Assembly (NCBI GenBank): GCA_963920575.1
Contig: OY986964.1
Location: 32,607,685 to 32,671,684, forward strand
Reading direction: 5' to 3'
From: Narthecium ossifragum
Lineage: Eukaryota; Streptophyta; Magnoliopsida; Dioscoreales; Nartheciaceae
Length of the DNA stretch: 64,000 bases
Part shown: piece by piece, positions 44,565 through 57,553 of the stretch
Numbering within the stretch: the stretch's first letter is position 1
How the letters are laid out: each line of letters opens with the position of its first letter
Made by a program: the position numbers and the translations under genes
Notes under the pieces: model-generated
Database searches by the model: none
What the model saw: the letters and a program-made list of their open reading frames with translations, nothing else
What the model was told of the DNA's origin: nothing

Positions 44565-47500
44565 TCACCTCAGCTTCAACCCTGCATAATTACGCATACA
44601 TAGCAATGTCTCCTTTTCAGCTTGAAACCCGACAAGATCACAAAAGACAGTCAATGGAAAAGAAGTAAGCGGATTTGTAATGAAGGAGAAGAGAAAGCTG
44701 AATATAGTTTCTTAGTAAGAAAGACACGAGCTCAACAAGAAGTCGTCATTTCTTTTTTATTCAAACATCTACAGATGCAGTGGTTAGATAGCACCCGAAG
44801 AAACAAAAATTAACTTCGCAACAAATTCAAAAGGTTGAGGTTAGTAGATATAAAGTCTGTCCTTCTTTGGAAATTTAAGAATCTTAATGAAATGCATTGC
44901 TTTCACTTGCTAACTCCATTTAACAAATTCAAAAGGATTTAGGAAGTCAAATATGGTATGCTTTCATCCTAATCTACAGAGCAATTAGCAAAATCAGCAT
45001 TGTCATTGCCATTCAAGAGGCAGACAAACAGAATTGGACCTGTTTGCCTCGTATCACCATTTCCCTCGGACCATTATACCAATGGTCTGGATATGTTTGA
45101 ATCGGATCCAACGGTCCACATCATTAATAACTGCTGACTAGGATTCAGATGAAAGAGATGTGGATCATTGGATCTGATTGAAACAGATCCAGGCCATTGG
45201 TCTGAGGCAAACTGCTCACAAACAGAAGACCCAAGGACTTATCTTTATCTCTAAATTGCAAACTTCCCTACACTAGTGCTATGGAAGTGAAACCCTAATT
45301 CGATAAATAAGGAGGATATTCATATTTCCAGAGTAACAAAAGAAACACAATTTATACCTGAAAATCTCTTAAGGGAACCATTTCCGCTCATCAAGTTCGA
45401 AGCAGGTCCTCTTTCTTGGCCAAGAGACAATATTTCCTGCATTCTTTCAGGCCAATCTGAATTCAATCTGCGTGCAAAATCTTCTACTTCCCTGTGAACA
45501 TTGTGTTAGAAGTAGAATTAGAAAAGCTGTGAAATAGATGCAGCAACATGATTGTTGACTTGCAAGCACAAGGAAAAATCGGAATAGATATCCAGTAGAG
45601 AGCAATGATTTAGGGGGCATAAAATGAAGAAAAAGCAGAATATACAGTACAAATAGCAAACAATCTAGTGCAGGTTTAAAGGACCACAAGCTACATGACA
45701 GGTGCCAGGAGAACAATTAATAGTTACATCAACGTCATATGATAGGTAAAATCAAGCTTCTATGCAGGAACACTCTGGTTCGCAACGGTCACAATCGCAG
45801 ACATAATGGCCCCCATATGGGTACTGCTACGAGCCTAAAAGCAAGTATATCCTCATTACCTTTTTCCAGTATAGAATACTGATTTAAACGAAAAAACATC
45901 CAGGAAATCTCGAGTCCAAGTATCTTATAGCCTAGTAGTGTTTTCCAATTATTTTCCATTCCACAGAACACAATACTCTGAAAAAAGAACATAATTGAAA
46001 CTGCTACGTTGAGACAATTGCATCGAAACAAGTTACATGCAAATACCTGTGCATATTTTTGTGCGTCAAAGGACATTTTCTTCCTTCACTGCATGCTATT
46101 AGATGTTATTATTTTGCATATTAGCGTCCATGATTAGCAATTATTTTCTGTGGATTGAACCGTAAAATAGTAACCAAAATCAACAGTCTCTGAATAGCTC
46201 ACTGCTCCCATGCAGTGTTAATGACCATTAGTTTCAGCAAGAGCCCCCAAGATTCCATCTTGTTAATGGTGTAAACCATGAAATCATGCTAAAACTGACT
46301 AACTATTGCAATACTTGATAAATAACCAGCCAAAGTTTCAAATCTCAACTTAAGAAATCAACATGCACCAAGCAGTATTTGTTGAACTCCATCTAGCTCT
46401 TTGTGCCACCTTTCACAGTAGATAAAATCCATCATCTATTTCATTTGTCTAACTCTTAATCGTGAATTCCTTAACTGCATGTCAACATATTAAACAATAA
46501 ATACATCAAACATCTTGACATATGTGTATCCGGATCTTCACTTCAAGTAAAAAAGTAAACAAGCTTAAAGAACTTAAAAAACCACAAGATCCACACGTGA
46601 ATCGCTCAACCAACAAAACTGTGAGTTACAAGCACATACAATCTTTGTCTGGGTATTTGGTATTTGGTCCTTCCTACAGTTCAGATAAGGAACACCGTTG
46701 TCATGTTCTCTCAATGGAGGATAACTTAATATAGGACCTCATCAATTCATAAATCAAAATCTGCTCAAATCCCTTCATTCATTGCCTGTTAGGGTGTGCT
46801 TCTACATTACACATGGCACTTGTGAATTTTGCCACTAATAAAAAAGATCCCTGCTTACAAGAGGGAGGCCAGACTCAATCCCTAGCTCAAGCCTGTGAAT
46901 TTTCACTCTACCTGGATCCGAAACTCTTTTACTCTTAGCAAGTTTAAATTATTGCTGGTCAATGAAAGGACCAGGGCAAGTGACCTTCCAATAACCAAAC
47001 GAGCGAGTGTAACATATACTGCCAACACTTTATGTGTGACACTGGAATTCATGTATCTCAAAACACAGGGACTGAGAAAAAAAAGGAAGATGCTGTTGAT
47101 TAATCCATCACCGACTGTACTCGGCTCACGGCACCAGCTCACTTTATTCAGTTCATTACTTTGTGTTCTCAAAGCCCTCTCTTTTCACATTTTCTGTCTC
47201 TCATTTTCCATGATTGAAGATCAATTTCCTTTTTCTGTATTGCTGCCAGCCCAATCCAGTTTATTTGCTTTAATGTAACTCTTTTTTCTATCAAATATAT
47301 TCTCCCATGTCAAATAGGACTAAAGAATAATTACTTTCTCAAATTTAAGACCTAGCATCCAGTTAGTTACCATAGCATTTGATTCAGACTATTATCAGGA
47401 TCGCAGGCTGAATAAATCTTGTGTATCCTGTGGATCCTATTCGCCTAACTGCTTTACAATTCAAGCAACACAACCATTTTAACAATCATAAAGTCGTAGC

Positions 47501-50500
47501 ATTTTTCATTGCAGATCAACAACCTAAACAAGCCAGTTGCAATCTGGGTAACCAACACCAATACCTACACAAACGTGGTGATCATGGCAGTCCAGAGACT
47601 CGAAATTTAGAGCTATCTCACCTGTCAAGCTGTTCCTTCATCTCAGGATCCAAGTCATCATCGATATCAGCATCCTCGAAGTCCACCTTTGATGTAAAAG
47701 CGTTCACAGCCATATCTTGCATTTTGGAACTTTTACTATAACTAGGACTGGACACACCAGCTTCCTGGCATAATGAAATAAGATTGGTTAGCTCCTAGAG
47801 AACAGCAGAAGTCCAAGTCAGTACCTAGAGGCTATGATTGTCCTCGTAAAAAATGCAAATCCGCATCAAAGCTAAGAAGACACTGATCACCTTGTCTTTG
47901 CAGTTCAGAACATCTGTAGAAGAATCTTTTGCATGATCTTTTCTTCTCCTATTCTTCTTTTTGTGCTTAGCAGATCTAATACCCCTCAAATCTGTTTGAA
48001 AATCAATGCATTATACTTTGGTTTGTCTGTGCCATGAGAATGTGGCACAAACAGAGACTAGAAAACAAGGTTGCAAACTGAATTAAGTAGGTAATGAAAA
48101 TTAAGTTCCATTAAAAACTAAGGCATAGATGCCATCCGCTAAAACACTATAATCTGAGTCCCAGAAAAGCCATGCTGTGTTCTAGTAATGAATAATGCAC
48201 AAATATGACTTCTAAGAGGCTCAAGATATCATATAAAGTGAATAATTTACATAATAAAATAGAAAAAAATGACTTGAGGATCCAATAGTGGTTACTGAAT
48301 TAGAAAGTAAAGGACAGAAATTGCAACTTGCTAATTATACATTGGCAAGTTCATCAAACCAAAGCCTTGCTTGTTTGTTCATGACTTTGGTGCACAAGTT
48401 GTATTGATAAAACCAATCAAACTTTTAGTACACATCCAAATCCTGCCCAAACAAGGAAGAAAGAGGTGGAAACTAATTTGCAAGATTTAGTGACCACAGA
48501 AGTTTAAAGGAGTTCTAAATAAAGCAACCAAATAAAAAAGTTTCCTATAGGTGGAAAAGTTAGAAACAAACAATTACCAAAAGCAAATTAAAGAAGGATG
48601 AAAAACAAAACTAACATTTAAAATCATGTTAGGAGACTGAAAATATCAATCATATAAACAGCAGCTTTTTTGCAATTACAAGGTCCAACAAGCAGGATAT
48701 GTGGACTAATAAATACAGAATGCAATAAGTGAGTTTGGGGTAGATTTTGGATTATCCATTAATAAAGGCATAGGTTTTGGAAAAGCAATACTTCATCTGA
48801 ACAAAGAAAGCATGGCATGAATTAAACACTAATTCATATGGACAGACACTATATTGCGCATCTATTGAAAATAGACAGAGAAGAAAGTTCAGCAAAGCTC
48901 ATACGTAAAAATACCTCCTAATCTTGGCTCTTTCGGATTATATGTGCTACAAAATAACCAAAAATGGAATTCTCGAAAGTTTTTTTTCCACTTTACAAAT
49001 TTGTCTATTTTAAACCATACTATATGTTAGAACTTCAGGTTATCCACATATTCTTGAGCAGCACCTTGAAAATTGGTGCTCAACTTTGGTGCTCAAAACA
49101 TCCTGCTCCCATATAACTATTCCACATCCTAGCCTATCCCAGCTCCAGAGGATAAGTATCAAGTCAAATTTCTTTCCTGGTATCTAACATGATATTTCAG
49201 CTTTCAACAACAAAGCCACTGAATTGTGGAATAAATATACCATGTGATTAAATCAGTTACATTTGCTTTTGTATTTAGATAATAAAGCAATATTGCCCTC
49301 TCCATATATACCTGTTATAGCCACATACTTACAAGCAAATAGCTTCTCTATTAAAAAGAGAAAATTTGGCTTATGCCTAACACACAGAGAAATGCACCCA
49401 AATGAAGGATGATCCTTACTTCCCATTCTCCTCTATGGCTTAAACCTTATATCCAGAACTAAACTAGCTACTAAAGCATCTATTAGCAAGAAGATAACTG
49501 AATTACATTTATCAGTCACAATAAAACAAATTAGTGAAAAGTAAGAGCACACATCAAACCATACATCCACTACAAAGTAGACTACTAATTCAGGCAAGTA
49601 GCAGAAAAAAATCACCTAATATGTACTAGCAGCAAGAATCACAGATTTGGGATAGAGAAAGCCACATCACTAAAACATACCATGTTTCCCGCCATTTATA
49701 AACGATAAAAGGTCCTCAACTGAACGATTATCCACTTGGTCCTCTTCAGTTTCCAAATTCTGAAAAAGACGGAATATCCTCAAGAAATAAATCTCCCAAG
49801 AAAGTCAACATACATGTGTATCACGAACTTTTGAGAAAAATATAATAGCTATCGGGTACTATTCTAGAGTGGAGAACAAGCAGCAACTTATAGGTTGGAA
49901 AATGGAATAGATGAACAACTCTCAAGATAGAACAACCTTAGATGTCTGTCTCTCTTTTAGCTCTCTCCTTTTTTTGGCATAGAGTCGATTAAGTAATCGA
50001 ATCCGTGGATCATCAGTTATATTTTTCACTGGCTCCAATTTCTCCTCCTGCATTAAGTTCGACGATTAGGAATAAACAAGACATTAGGATAGATAGAGGA
50101 ATCATCCAAATAAAAAAAGAGAGAGGAGGGGGGAGGGAAAAACAAAAGAAACCATTCATCAATACCTCAGTGAGGTCATCAGGTAAATGGAATATCTCGC
50201 GTATCTCCTCAGGAGATTTTCCTTCTATAATACGGGCAAGGGCTCGACTGGTGAGATCAACCAAAGGCCTCAACTGAAGACTGTCGGCTGCAGAAGTCAA
50301 CTCGCATAATCTTTTTGTATCTAACTTTATGAACTTCTCATCAAAGGTCTTCCGTTCCTAACAAAGTGAAAAATCATTAGAGATGCACACCAAAAACATT
50401 GTCTGCAGAAAAGTGTCCATGCTAGCTAAATATATCACAGAAAGACAATGTGGTTGGCACTTAGTTAAAATGTTCCACGGTAAAATCTGATTTTTTTTTC

Positions 50501-51280
50501 CTTTTTTGTTTATAGTTGATACCCAATAATAAATTTAAATAGAACAAACCCTGAATTATCGAATCCATGAATTTTGTCACAAAATAACATACACATTGCA
50601 ATGAATGCAAAGATGACACATTAAAGCATAGTTGCATAACAAACCTTATTAGAACGACCAGGAGATTGATGGAATCGGCAATAATCGAGTATCAAGCTCA
50701 GGACGCATGGATTGACTCGCTGTGGTAGTGATATAGCAAAATTCTTAGAGGATCCCATCCCTGACTGAAGTATTTCACGACATATCAAGGGACAGAACAT
50801 GGCAATATCCTCTTCTACTTGCTGTAGAGATCCATCGGCAGTCTGGAGCCAAATATAGGACTTCAAAGCCTGTTTCGAACCAAAATGACGTAATCTCTAA
50901 GTTAAAAAGGTAAATACATCTCGCTTCGAACCAAAATGACTTTACCCCTGACGTAAAAAAGTAAATTAATCCGTCACTCTTATACTGTAGTACATTTTTT
51001 TCAATTTAAAGAGAGGAAGATAGGCTTGAAGACCAAATGCTAAAAAAGGGATTCTGGAAAATGAACACGGTTTGGATAGAGTGTCAGATAACAAACAGGA
51101 TGAGAGAAGTGAAGAAAAGGTAATGCCGCACTGATGAGAGAGAAAAAAGAAGTCCCGACAACAGATATACTTAAAATGAAGATCCTCAGTGAAATGATGA
51201 TAAGACGAAAGAGCAGATTTTTAAATGGAAAAATAGAACTATGGAAATGCATGTCATACCTCTTGTTTGATAATGGCCAT
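44565..51280 (-). CDS. SKP1-like protein, ASK20/ASK21 type
   Basis: SKP1 proteins bridge cullin 1 and F-box proteins in SCF ubiquitin ligases. This divergent type has an SKP1 domain plus a long basic/acidic tail of unclear role. Minus-strand exons: 51280-51260, 50869-50645, 50357-50166, 50047-49937, 49759-49681, 47991-47891, 47764-47622, 45491-45358, 44581-44565. The total is 1023 bases, 340 aa; Arabidopsis members are about 350. Residues 8-90 are the POZ part (SYIWLQTADGSLQQVEEDIA, then GSSKNFAISLPQRVNP). Residues 100-146 are the dimerisation part (LTSAADSLQLRPLVDLTSRA, then GKSPEEIREIFHLPDDLTE). A basic stretch KHKKKNRRRK (218-227) may be a nuclear signal. The acidic end has DFEDADIDDDLDPEMKEQLD and VEDFARRLNSDWPERMQEIL. 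The ATG at 51280 gives MAIIKQE. Relatives start a few codons earlier at a position that is GTG here, so the start is shortened. The last exon encodes only GLKLR-stop and is less certain. Confidence 0.94.
45078..45203. repeat. Pre-miRNA-like hairpin in the last intron of the SKP1-like gene
   Basis: Left arm 45078-45122 pairs with 45157-45203 over about 44 bp. Six positions differ and several of those are G-U wobbles. The loop is about 34 bases. The arms begin ACCAATGGTCTGGAT and, inverted, ACCAATGGCCTGGAT. Weaker pairing extends outward to the 'gtttgcctc' and 'gaggcaaac' ends, so a decayed MITE is the simplest origin. Confidence 0.75.
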
Positions 51281-52950
51281 CCTCCTTGACACTTGATTGC
51301 CTCAAGAATGTGCGAAGAAAGACAAATCTTAAGTAAAAACAAAATTGCCCTCCAAGGTCAGACAATCAATTGGTGTATATTATGGCGCTTACCCAATACC
51401 AAAAGTGATGTTTACAAAGTAAATCAGGGTTTATGAATGTAAACCCAAACAACGGATCCATAAAATCCAGTCGGTTATGATTCCTCATTACTTCCTTGGA
51501 ATGCCTCTCTTAGCATCACATAAATATTCATTGGCAGAACTGCAAGTGGGTGAATTCAAATGCAGCAAGGCTTCAAGTCAGAGCCAAAAGGATTGACGGG
51601 TAGTCAAGCACGTAACCTACCAGAGAAAACAAAAACATTAAGTAGCGAAAAAAGAAGGAAAAGAAGATAAACGCATTAACATAGGGTCATACTTTAGTTT
51701 ATCTAACCCTTCATATATGAATAACTCTGAAAGAGACAGCTAAATATAGACAACAATTCAACGGACAATCGAATACAGTTACAAAACCCTATATGCAACT
51801 AACAAGAAGAATTTAGAAACGAACAGCAAGCTAGCAAGCAAAACCAAAAGCACCATTCCAAAATAAAAAATAAAAACAAAAACAAACAGCAACAACTAAA
51901 CGCCCCAAGCAAAAATCATCTTTTCACTCTGCCAATATTCACGCAGAAGATTTTAACTCATCAAACTTATCAACACAGATGATTGTTTGCAAATCTGAAT
52001 CAGCTAGTTACACTAGTACATAACAGCCATTCACAATGACCATGCTGTAACACAATGCCCCAGAACTTTAGGTGGACGTGAAGGGCAACCATTGGATTCT
52101 TCAAAAAAAAATTTTCTGGAACCACATTTACCAAATGAATACAGACTGGAGAAGATGGAAAAAGACTAGGAAAAACACAAAGCATCTGTCTGACAACCAA
52201 AGGTGAAACAATAATGTTGCATTCACAAATTAGAATTGTATATGCAAATTGCCACTTAAGTTTTCTGAATCCAATTCGACTATCCAAAAAATCCCTTGAA
52301 GGGTAGGGGGGAAAGATGACTAAAAAATATTGATTCATCAAGAAATTGAAACGCTACATGATAAAAGAATTAAATCGAAACACTACATGACAAAAGGATC
52401 CACACGCCAACAAGATAAAAAGGAAAAAAGAAACACTTTTAGCATGTAGATAATAAAACGAACAAAGTACCGTTCCAAAACAAGAAATCAACACATCAAT
52501 AACCGGAAAATTCGACAAAAAAATATAACTTTTTCGTCATAGTCCTACACCCCCGAAGAAAAACAGTCCCAAGAAATGCAAAACCAACTCCATTTCCATC
52601 GTCCGGAACGATCAATTCAAGAAACGGCCCTAACGACGGGGAATACAGAACCAAACAATCCCCCCATTCAACGACGTGGAAATCTCGCACAAAGACAGCA
52701 GACACATGCGTCCGAATAGAGGAAGAACGGATTCGCATACCTGATGACGAAATGGATCCAACGCAATCGCCCGAGACGGTGTTCGAACCAGTAGGGTTTT
52801 GAGCGGCGGTAACACGAACAGATAGCGATAGAAAGGCAAAAGAGAGATTAGACGGGATCCGCCCCGATCGGGAGATTGGAGCCAAATTTGGGGCGGAATC
52901 GGATTTCTAGGGTTTTGGAGGATTTGTGATTTGGTCCGATGAGATGCGAT
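51281..52950 (-). promoter_or_regulatory. 5' leader with intron and promoter of the SKP1-like gene
   Basis: A likely non-coding first exon ends at 52741 with a good donor (CAG|GTATGC on the minus strand). The downstream acceptor is uncertain; CTTGCAG near 51540 is one candidate. Leader introns are usual for this gene family in plants. Open frames at 52496-52885 lie within the leader and promoter and have no family similarity. 51300-52740 contains nothing else that I recognise. Confidence 0.6.
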
Positions 52951-53034
52951 GCGATTCGCATCTATTGGGTAAAGCTCTGGGGCTCTGTTCTAACGTGGTG
53001 GCGACTCGAGATTACTTTGGGTGCGTGGAGAGTT

Positions 53035-53262
53035 TTACAAGCGTTTGGATCGGGTCACGGTTAAAGGGGTTAAAGGGGTTAAGGGGAATATGGGGTTAGA
53101 AAAAATGAGGTAAGAAATGGGCGTAATAAAAAAATAAAGAGTAATGTGATAGGTGGAATCGTAGTAACCCCATAATCATTGTTTTGGTATTTGGTGAAAA
53201 AATTGGGATAAAGTGGGAGTAACCCCTTAACCCCGTTGCCAAACAAGGGCTTAGGGGCTTAG
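53035..53262. mobile_element. Probable small MITE upstream of the SKP1-like gene
   Basis: 'gtttggatcgggtcacggttaaaggggtta' near 53042 is matched in inverted form by 'taaccccttaaccccgttgccaaac' at 53219-53245. Repeated 'ttaaaggggttaagggg' lies inside. I could not settle the target duplication. Confidence 0.5.
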
Positions 53263-53304
53263 GTGACGTGCCAGCTATCATGGTTGCTATAACGGTCGAA
53301 GATA

Positions 53305-53705
53305 TCTATTATATAAGATAGTGCAAGTACATTCTATCATACGTATAGGAATGTTCGATCCAAATTAAGCCCGACTATATCAAACGATCGAGATGAAAGC
53401 ATGTGAAAAGGAGTAGTAGATAGTAGTGGTTAGCGGGTGGTTAGCAGAGAGAGAGAAGTATGGGGCTCGTGGTTATTTATGCCAAGTGGCACGAGGGCTC
53501 ACCTTGTCTATTATATAAAATAGAGTGCATCGTATCAGACGAATAGGGATATCTAATCCAAATTAAGCTCGGATATATCAAACGATTGAAATGAAACCAC
53601 ATGAAAAGAGAGTTGTGGAGGGTGATAGTTAGCGGGTGGTTAAGAGAAAGAGAGAGGAGTATGGGGTTGGTAATTATCCGTGCCAGTTGACACGAGGGCC
53701 CATCT
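53305..53705 (+). repeat. Diverged tandem duplication, period about 200 bp
   Basis: Two units begin 'tctattatataa-atag' (53305 and about 53506) and run through 'ccaaattaagc-cg-atatatcaaacgat', 'ttagcgggtggtta' and 'ggcacgagggc'. The second is followed by a TA microsatellite at 53706-53727. Confidence 0.75.
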
Positions 53706-53727
53706 AATATATATATATATATATATG
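53706..53727. repeat. (TA)n microsatellite
   Basis: About 11 TA units. A second short TA run lies at 53957-53976. Confidence 0.9.
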
Positions 53728-53729
53728 AT

Positions 53730-54880
53730 GGTGTTCTTTTCCCCTATTGTTTGATACAATGGCATGCTTGGGTTTTAAGGAAAACGTTTTCTTTCTTTTT
53801 TTTATTTTATAGACTAGATCTTTCTTCTCTCTCTAAGATTTTTTTCTTTTTACATTTATTGATTTGATTTATTTTTTCAAAATAATGGCAAAGATTTTGA
53901 ATCAGAATATATGTTTTATGGGTTTATTACATATATGTTCGACAAACTTATGATATTACATATATATATATATATACCTTTGAAATCCACTCGAAATGAA
54001 AAATGATGAAAAGCACATGTACAGTTGATGTGGCTGAGAGATGGGTTGTCACGCAAAGCCTTTGATGCCATGTAACTAGCGAGCAGGCCAGCCCTGAGGC
54101 AAGGCCTTCTGCGCTTGGGCCCACAATTCTAAGGCCAGAAAAAAAAATTAAGTTTTATTTAAAAAAAGATTCATTTTGTCTTTATCGATTGAAAAGGAAT
54201 TGATCGACAAAGTTTACTATACAAGTTTGGTTGAAACTTTTGCGGCAAAAAAAATAAGGAGGGTGATTTTTCAGTAGCAACATATTTTGTTTTTATAAAT
54301 TTTCTATTTTCATTTAAATCTAGTATACTATTTTGTTAAATTGTATTGAGATTGCTAGATTATATTTGAGGTGACAAAGTGATTTTTTTATTTGATGAAT
54401 TACAGTGTTATGCTTCGTTTTCAATAATATATGCACCTCTTAAAGTTTGTTTTTGAAGTGAAATTTTTTTATATATTTTAGAAAAATACGGGACCATGTT
54501 TTTATCTTCCGCATTGGGTCCAGAAAAACTCAGAGCCGACCTGCTAGCGAGTGAAGTGACCATGTTTAAACTTGAAACTTCTCGATTTTGATTACATCAC
54601 CGGACTTGCTCGACGATCGAATTAAAGTTTTTGATTTCTATAAACGTCTTAACATGTGGCAATGCCAAGTCGGCGCCATGTAAGATGTGCATAATGCACA
54701 GCCACGTGGAGCATTCGTGATATCATGACTCTTTCAAAATACCCCGATAAATGTTAAAAATAAGGAAATTTTTTTAAAATAATATTATTTTAGTAAATAA
54801 TTATTAAAATATGTCTATGAAGAAAGTATTTATGAAAATATGCTTGGTTTGGCCACGTCAGCGCCACGCTGGTGTGGCCT
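53730..54880. other. AT-rich intergenic DNA without recognised feature
   Basis: No coding frame of note. Short 'gagcaggccagccctgaggcaaggcc' and 'cgggaccatg ... gagccgacctgctagcga' blocks near 54080 and 54490-54550 hint at an inverted-repeat element, but I cannot define ends. Confidence 0.5.
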
Positions 54881-54897
54881 TTTATTTTTTTAATCCT

Positions 54898-55078
54898 GCC
54901 ATTAAAGACGTAACTCCAAGTTACGTCTATATTAATAAAGACGTAACTTGAAGTTACGTCTTTGACCTTCCCCCCAAACCGCGCTAAGGCCAAGTGCAGA
55001 TAGGAAAGTGGCCTTTATAAGACGTAGGTTGGAGTTACGTCTATATTAATAAAGACGTAACTTCAACCTACGTCTTTC
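54898..55078. repeat. Cluster of GACGTAAC-type palindromes
   Basis: AAAGACGTAACTCC pairs with AGTTACGTCT (54904-54930) and again with GACGTAACTTGAAGTTACGTC (54941-54961). A longer interrupted palindrome runs from 'aagacgtaggttggagttac' (55019) to 'gtaacttcaacctacgtctt' (55076) around TATATTAATA. These probably belong to the 5' terminal part of the MULE whose gene starts at 57554. Confidence 0.8.
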
Positions 55079-55382
55079 GTCGTCATCTACCCCCGTCGCG
55101 GGCCCTTCTCCTTCCCCACCCGACCTCCCACCCAGTTTTTCCTCCTTCCCCACCCGGGCCCTCCTCCTTCTCCTCTTTCCGGCGATCTCCGACGCTCTTC
55201 GGTGCGTCTCCTCGGCGCTCCGCACGCGGCCCCGCGCCCCGCGCCTCCCCTCCTCCTTCCCCGTCCATCCACTCCTTCAAGAGGAGTTATTTCTTGAAAA
55301 TTTTCCAGCAAATTTCCGATGAGCTTCCGGCCAAATCCTCCAAGTTCCTTTTGCTTCTCTCCATCTTGCTTTTCAGTGAGTT

Positions 55383-57258
55383 TGTGAGGACCCGCCCCTC
55401 TTTTCCTGTGGCTTGTGGTTGACTACAAGGGCAATTTAGGAAATTGCGCCTTGTCGATCGTTTCGCACCGCTTGTGTGTGCGCTGACCTTGTTTGGTGCT
55501 TGTGGTTGTTTAGAAAGGTTAGGTGGACCCGAGATCGGAAGATCTGGGCTTGGGCTTGAGTCTCAACCCAAGGTTGCCTTTCTGGGCAAGGGAGATCGAT
55601 CTCATTTGGTAGTGAGATCGATCTGGCCTTGCTATCCAGATCGATCTGGCATGGCATGCAGATCGATCTCTCTGAGCCTGGAAGTCGTTGGCGGTGGAGT
55701 TCGAAGGACGGCCACGGCGATGGCCATCGCTTCCCCTGTCAGGGGAGGGAGACTTTTGCTCCCCTCCTTCGCCTTTCCCCCGCCTTCGCCGGCTTTCCCC
55801 GGCCTTATCCCTTTCCCCTCCTCCTTCCTTTCTTTCTCTTCTTCCTTCTTCTTCCTCCCGGCTCTGTTTTCTTCCCCTGTTCCGGCAGCCCTCTTTCCTC
55901 CTCCGTTCTCCCTCCTCCGGCCACCGTTCTCGGAGCTTGAAGGCTCGTTGGAACCGTGACGGCGTGAGGAAGTACCTAGGCTAGGCTTCGTGGATCGAAG
56001 CAGCTTTGTGGAGGTAGGGTTCTTACTCAAAGACTCCGGCTGTTTTAAAGGTTTGAAATCCGATTTTGATTTCGATAGATCTCTTTGTGTAGTTGATGTT
56101 TTCCGGTTTTGAAGCCTTGAGTAGTTTCGTGGTACTTGGATCTACCAGCCCACCTAGTTTGGTGAGGTTTGGTTGCGGTTTCCGGCGGCATTCCTCGCCG
56201 TCTGGCCACTGGTGAACCCATCTGGATCGATCTCATGGGATGAGATCAATCTCGTTGGGGGTGGCCCGCCCCGCCCAAGCGAGCTAGGTTAGACTGGGTG
56301 GGGTTGACCTTTGGACTTCGGTGATCAAAGGCTAAGTGGTGGATGTCGTTACCCGACTTGTATCCCCATGCTGGTGTCCAGCACGGGGAAGGGTGTCCTA
56401 CAGGTATCGTCCGGCCCACCCTGTGTCAGGGACCGTCGGAGGTAGCCCAGTGCTCGAGCAGTGGCTATCGGAGGGATGTACGTTGGACAAGAACCCTGGG
56501 GGGGGAAACATCGATGGGATCGATGGACTCCCTGACTAGACTTAGTCTTTGGTCGGGAGTTAGGGGTAGTGTTGGCCTTGTTGCTTGAAGTACTGAGAGA
56601 TGGTAGTCTTAACCACGGTCGTTCCGCCAAGTGTGGAGATCCCGCTTGGAGAAGGGGTCCTACTAGTAGCGCCATGCCCACCCTGTGACAGGGATTGTCG
56701 GAGTTGCCCACTCATGAGCAGTGGTTGTCGGAGGGGCGTACTTGGGACAGGAGCCCTTCGGGTTATTGACGGGATTTATGGGATCCTTGGCAAGCCTCAG
56801 TACTTGGCACAGAGTTTGTTCGTTTGGTGTTGCCTTCTTAGCGAGAGTGGTAGAGTAGGACCATGCTGAGTTGTTGCTCATTCCTACCTGGACTGTGTTG
56901 TTTGCAGGTGCGGGTCCCAGTTCCTCTCCGGTGCTTCCTCCTCGGTCGTCTCGTGGTAGCGCGCCGGCTCCTGGCCATGTCTGAGGGTCAGGAGGGTTTT
57001 GTTTGTGCCTTTGTGGAGACCCCGGTGGGTGTTGTAGCTTTTTGGAAACTGTTGTTGATCCATTGTATTTTTCTGTTGTATTAGAACCCTTGTGTAACTC
57101 TATTATATTTGTTGTGTAATAGATGTTAATAGACGTTGTTGAGTTCGCTTCCGCCTTGTTCTTGTTGTCAACTGTTTCCGCCAGTTGAGGCCAGTAGTTG
57201 TAGGTTCTTCCCCCTCGTGTCCCAGCCCGGTTTGGCGTCCGCGGGTCGGGGCGCGACA
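55383..57258 (+). mobile_element. Solo LTR of family 1 (copy C)
   Basis: Starts TGTGAGGACC, ends GGGGCGCGACA, with a perfect 5-bp duplication GAGTT at 55378-55382 and 57259-57263. Length 1876 bp. It contains a GATCGATC array (55592-55671), CT-rich tract (55750-55900) and the conserved 3' blocks seen in copy A. It splits the 5' leader of the MULE gene at 57554. Confidence 0.93.
55592..55671. repeat. GATCGATC hairpins in LTR copy C
   Basis: Four GATCGATC octamers in a row with spacers such as TCATTTGGTAGTGA and TGGCATGGCATGCA. Spacer arms are partly self-complementary. Confidence 0.8.
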
Positions 57259-57263
57259 GAGTT

Positions 57264-57553
57264 TTTCTTGAAATTTTAGTTATATGTTTGTTGTGTGAGA
57301 TTTAGGGTTTATATAATCAAATTAGGGTTTTTTTTATAGGAATTGAGATGCCCATTTTTTCTTATAAAATTCGTTTTTTAATCATTCTGGTATGGTGATT
57401 TAGGTAGTGGCATTGTTGATTAATTTCATAAATTTCTAGTATTAATTTAATTAGATTATATGAAACATGTTTTCCATAGGAATTTTTAATATTAACTTGT
57501 AATTTCTTTATAATCAACTCATAATTGTCAGCATATTTGTGTTATTTATAGTG
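57264..57553 (+). other. AT-rich leader or intron of the decayed MULE gene
   Basis: Continues the sequence interrupted by LTR copy C. It is T-rich with no coding frame and leads into the first coding piece at 57554. Confidence 0.5.

Noticed and set aside
46895..47278. 127-codon plus-strand frame inside a SKP1-like intron
   Set aside because: Intron DNA with no family similarity and no splice-supported context.
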